A stretch of DNA of 30,231 nt from a virus. Numbering within the stretch: position 1 is the first letter of the stretch; every line of letters starts with the position of its first letter. Positions 29,808 through 30,231 of this stretch are shown here, one piece after another. Location: positions 1-30,231 of the IMG/VR virus record IMGVR_UViG_3300031951_000847; one strand, written 5' to 3'. Made by a program: the position numbers and the translations under genes. Under the pieces are notes generated by a model that was not told where the DNA came from, ran no database searches, and saw nothing but the letters and a program-made list of their open reading frames with translations.

Positions 29808-30231
29808 ATTAACTTGTTGCAGTGCGGACAGGTTTTGATTTTACGGAATTCGATTGGCTGAATCCCGGCCCACGCACAGAGATCGTGGTAACTTCGCAGC
29901 CCGAAGTTCTTGTACTTGAACGGTCGAACGTCCCCGGACTTGATCATGGTGATGAGTGTCACGGGGTTGTTGACCTTGAGCTGAGTCATCAGCTTGGTAT
30001 TGCGAACGCTGAGTCCGTTGGTCCACAGGTTCTTGGATTCCTCCTGCCTATTGTGAGCTTTGAGGACCTGATGAACACGTTGCTTGGACATCTTGAGGGT
30101 GTCCCCGATGACTTGGTAGGTGAGACCTTGCTTACGGAGTTCGGTGACCTTCTCGATTGATTCTGTTAGTTTCACTTTTGGTTTACGTTTCTTCTTCGTG
30201 GGTGCTGTGACTACCGGAGCGGGAGTTGGGT
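29804..30231 (-). CDS. partial regulator: sigma-region-4-like HTH plus alpha-CTD-like segment
   Basis: The frame stays open to the right edge (PTPAPVVTAPTKKKRKPKVK precedes the first GTG), so the N-terminus is outside the window. Counting from GTG 30175, residues 5-41 (ELRKQGLTYQVIGDTLKMSK, then QRVHQVLKAH) form a helix-turn-helix like sigma region 4. Residues ~54-104 (LSVRNTKLMTQLKVNNPVTL, then KNFGLRSYHDLCAWAG) follow the LSVRxxNxLxxLxI...L...KNFGxkSL pattern of the RNA polymerase alpha C-terminal domain. A terminal CPHC may bind metal. The combination suggests a transcription factor touching RNA polymerase. This is pattern-based inference. Confidence 0.6.
   Translation of the reverse strand, partial: PTPAPVVTAPTKKKRKPKVKLTESIEKVTELRKQGLTYQVIGDTLKMSKQRVHQVLKAHNRQEESKNLWTNGLSVRNTKLMTQLKVNNPVTLITMIKSGDVRPFKYKNFGLRSYHDLCAWAGIQPIEFRKIKTCPHCNKLI

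Noticed and set aside
24053-29872. The 13-base string ATCCCGGCCCACG near 24054 and again near 29863
   Set aside because: Two coding contexts with unrelated flanks; a short match likely by chance.

Overview
The window reads as a segment of a tailed double-stranded DNA bacteriophage genome (class Caudoviricetes) with a podovirus-type virion. The calls rest on protein sequence alone: an N4-gp56-family major capsid protein, a portal, both terminase subunits, a short-tail adaptor and tail-hub pair, tail appendage proteins with repeats, and a very large putative ejection protein. No tape-measure, sheath or tail-tube gene is visible, which fits a short tail. A lipoprotein gene overlapping a small helical gene in another frame suggests a host with an outer membrane. 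The host genus cannot be named from this sequence.

Layout. Positions 1-23193 are a nearly gap-free leftward block, read from right to left. It starts with terminase small subunit, terminase large subunit and portal. Four small basic or cysteine-rich genes, a scaffold-like protein and the major capsid follow. Next come small structural genes, a tail fibre (13668-14780) and a compact lysis-like cluster of tiny genes (12418-13216). A second repeat-rich fibre, the tail adaptor and the tail hub come after these. The block ends with a GNAT-like gene and a set of probable internal or ejected proteins, the last of 1479 residues. Many junctions are ATGA, TAATG or TGATG overlaps, so translation is probably coupled. 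A partial helix-turn-helix gene runs off the left edge.

Positions 23194-24958 hold a rightward mini-operon of six overlapping small genes: two tiny single-span membrane proteins, a cysteine-rich protein, a zinc-finger-like protein and two others. It has a palindrome just before its first gene and a textbook terminator after its last. About 320 bases of mostly non-coding, repeat-bearing DNA follow. Then come a rightward metallophosphoesterase and a winged-helix-like gene, ended by a bidirectional terminator at 26398-26459. Directly after it is a set of three mutually exclusive hairpins (26461-26502) that looks like an attenuator, then a coiled-coil gene of unknown function.

Positions 27106-30231 are leftward again: a primase-helicase, four small genes, and a partial gene combining a sigma-region-4-like helix-turn-helix with a segment resembling the RNA polymerase alpha C-terminal domain. 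This is probably the early replication/regulation block.

No tRNA, CRISPR array, insertion sequence, integrase, DNA polymerase or recognisable endolysin was seen. The points most worth following are the rightward mini-operon, the attenuator-like hairpin set, the sigma/alpha-like regulator and the overlapping lysis-like cluster.
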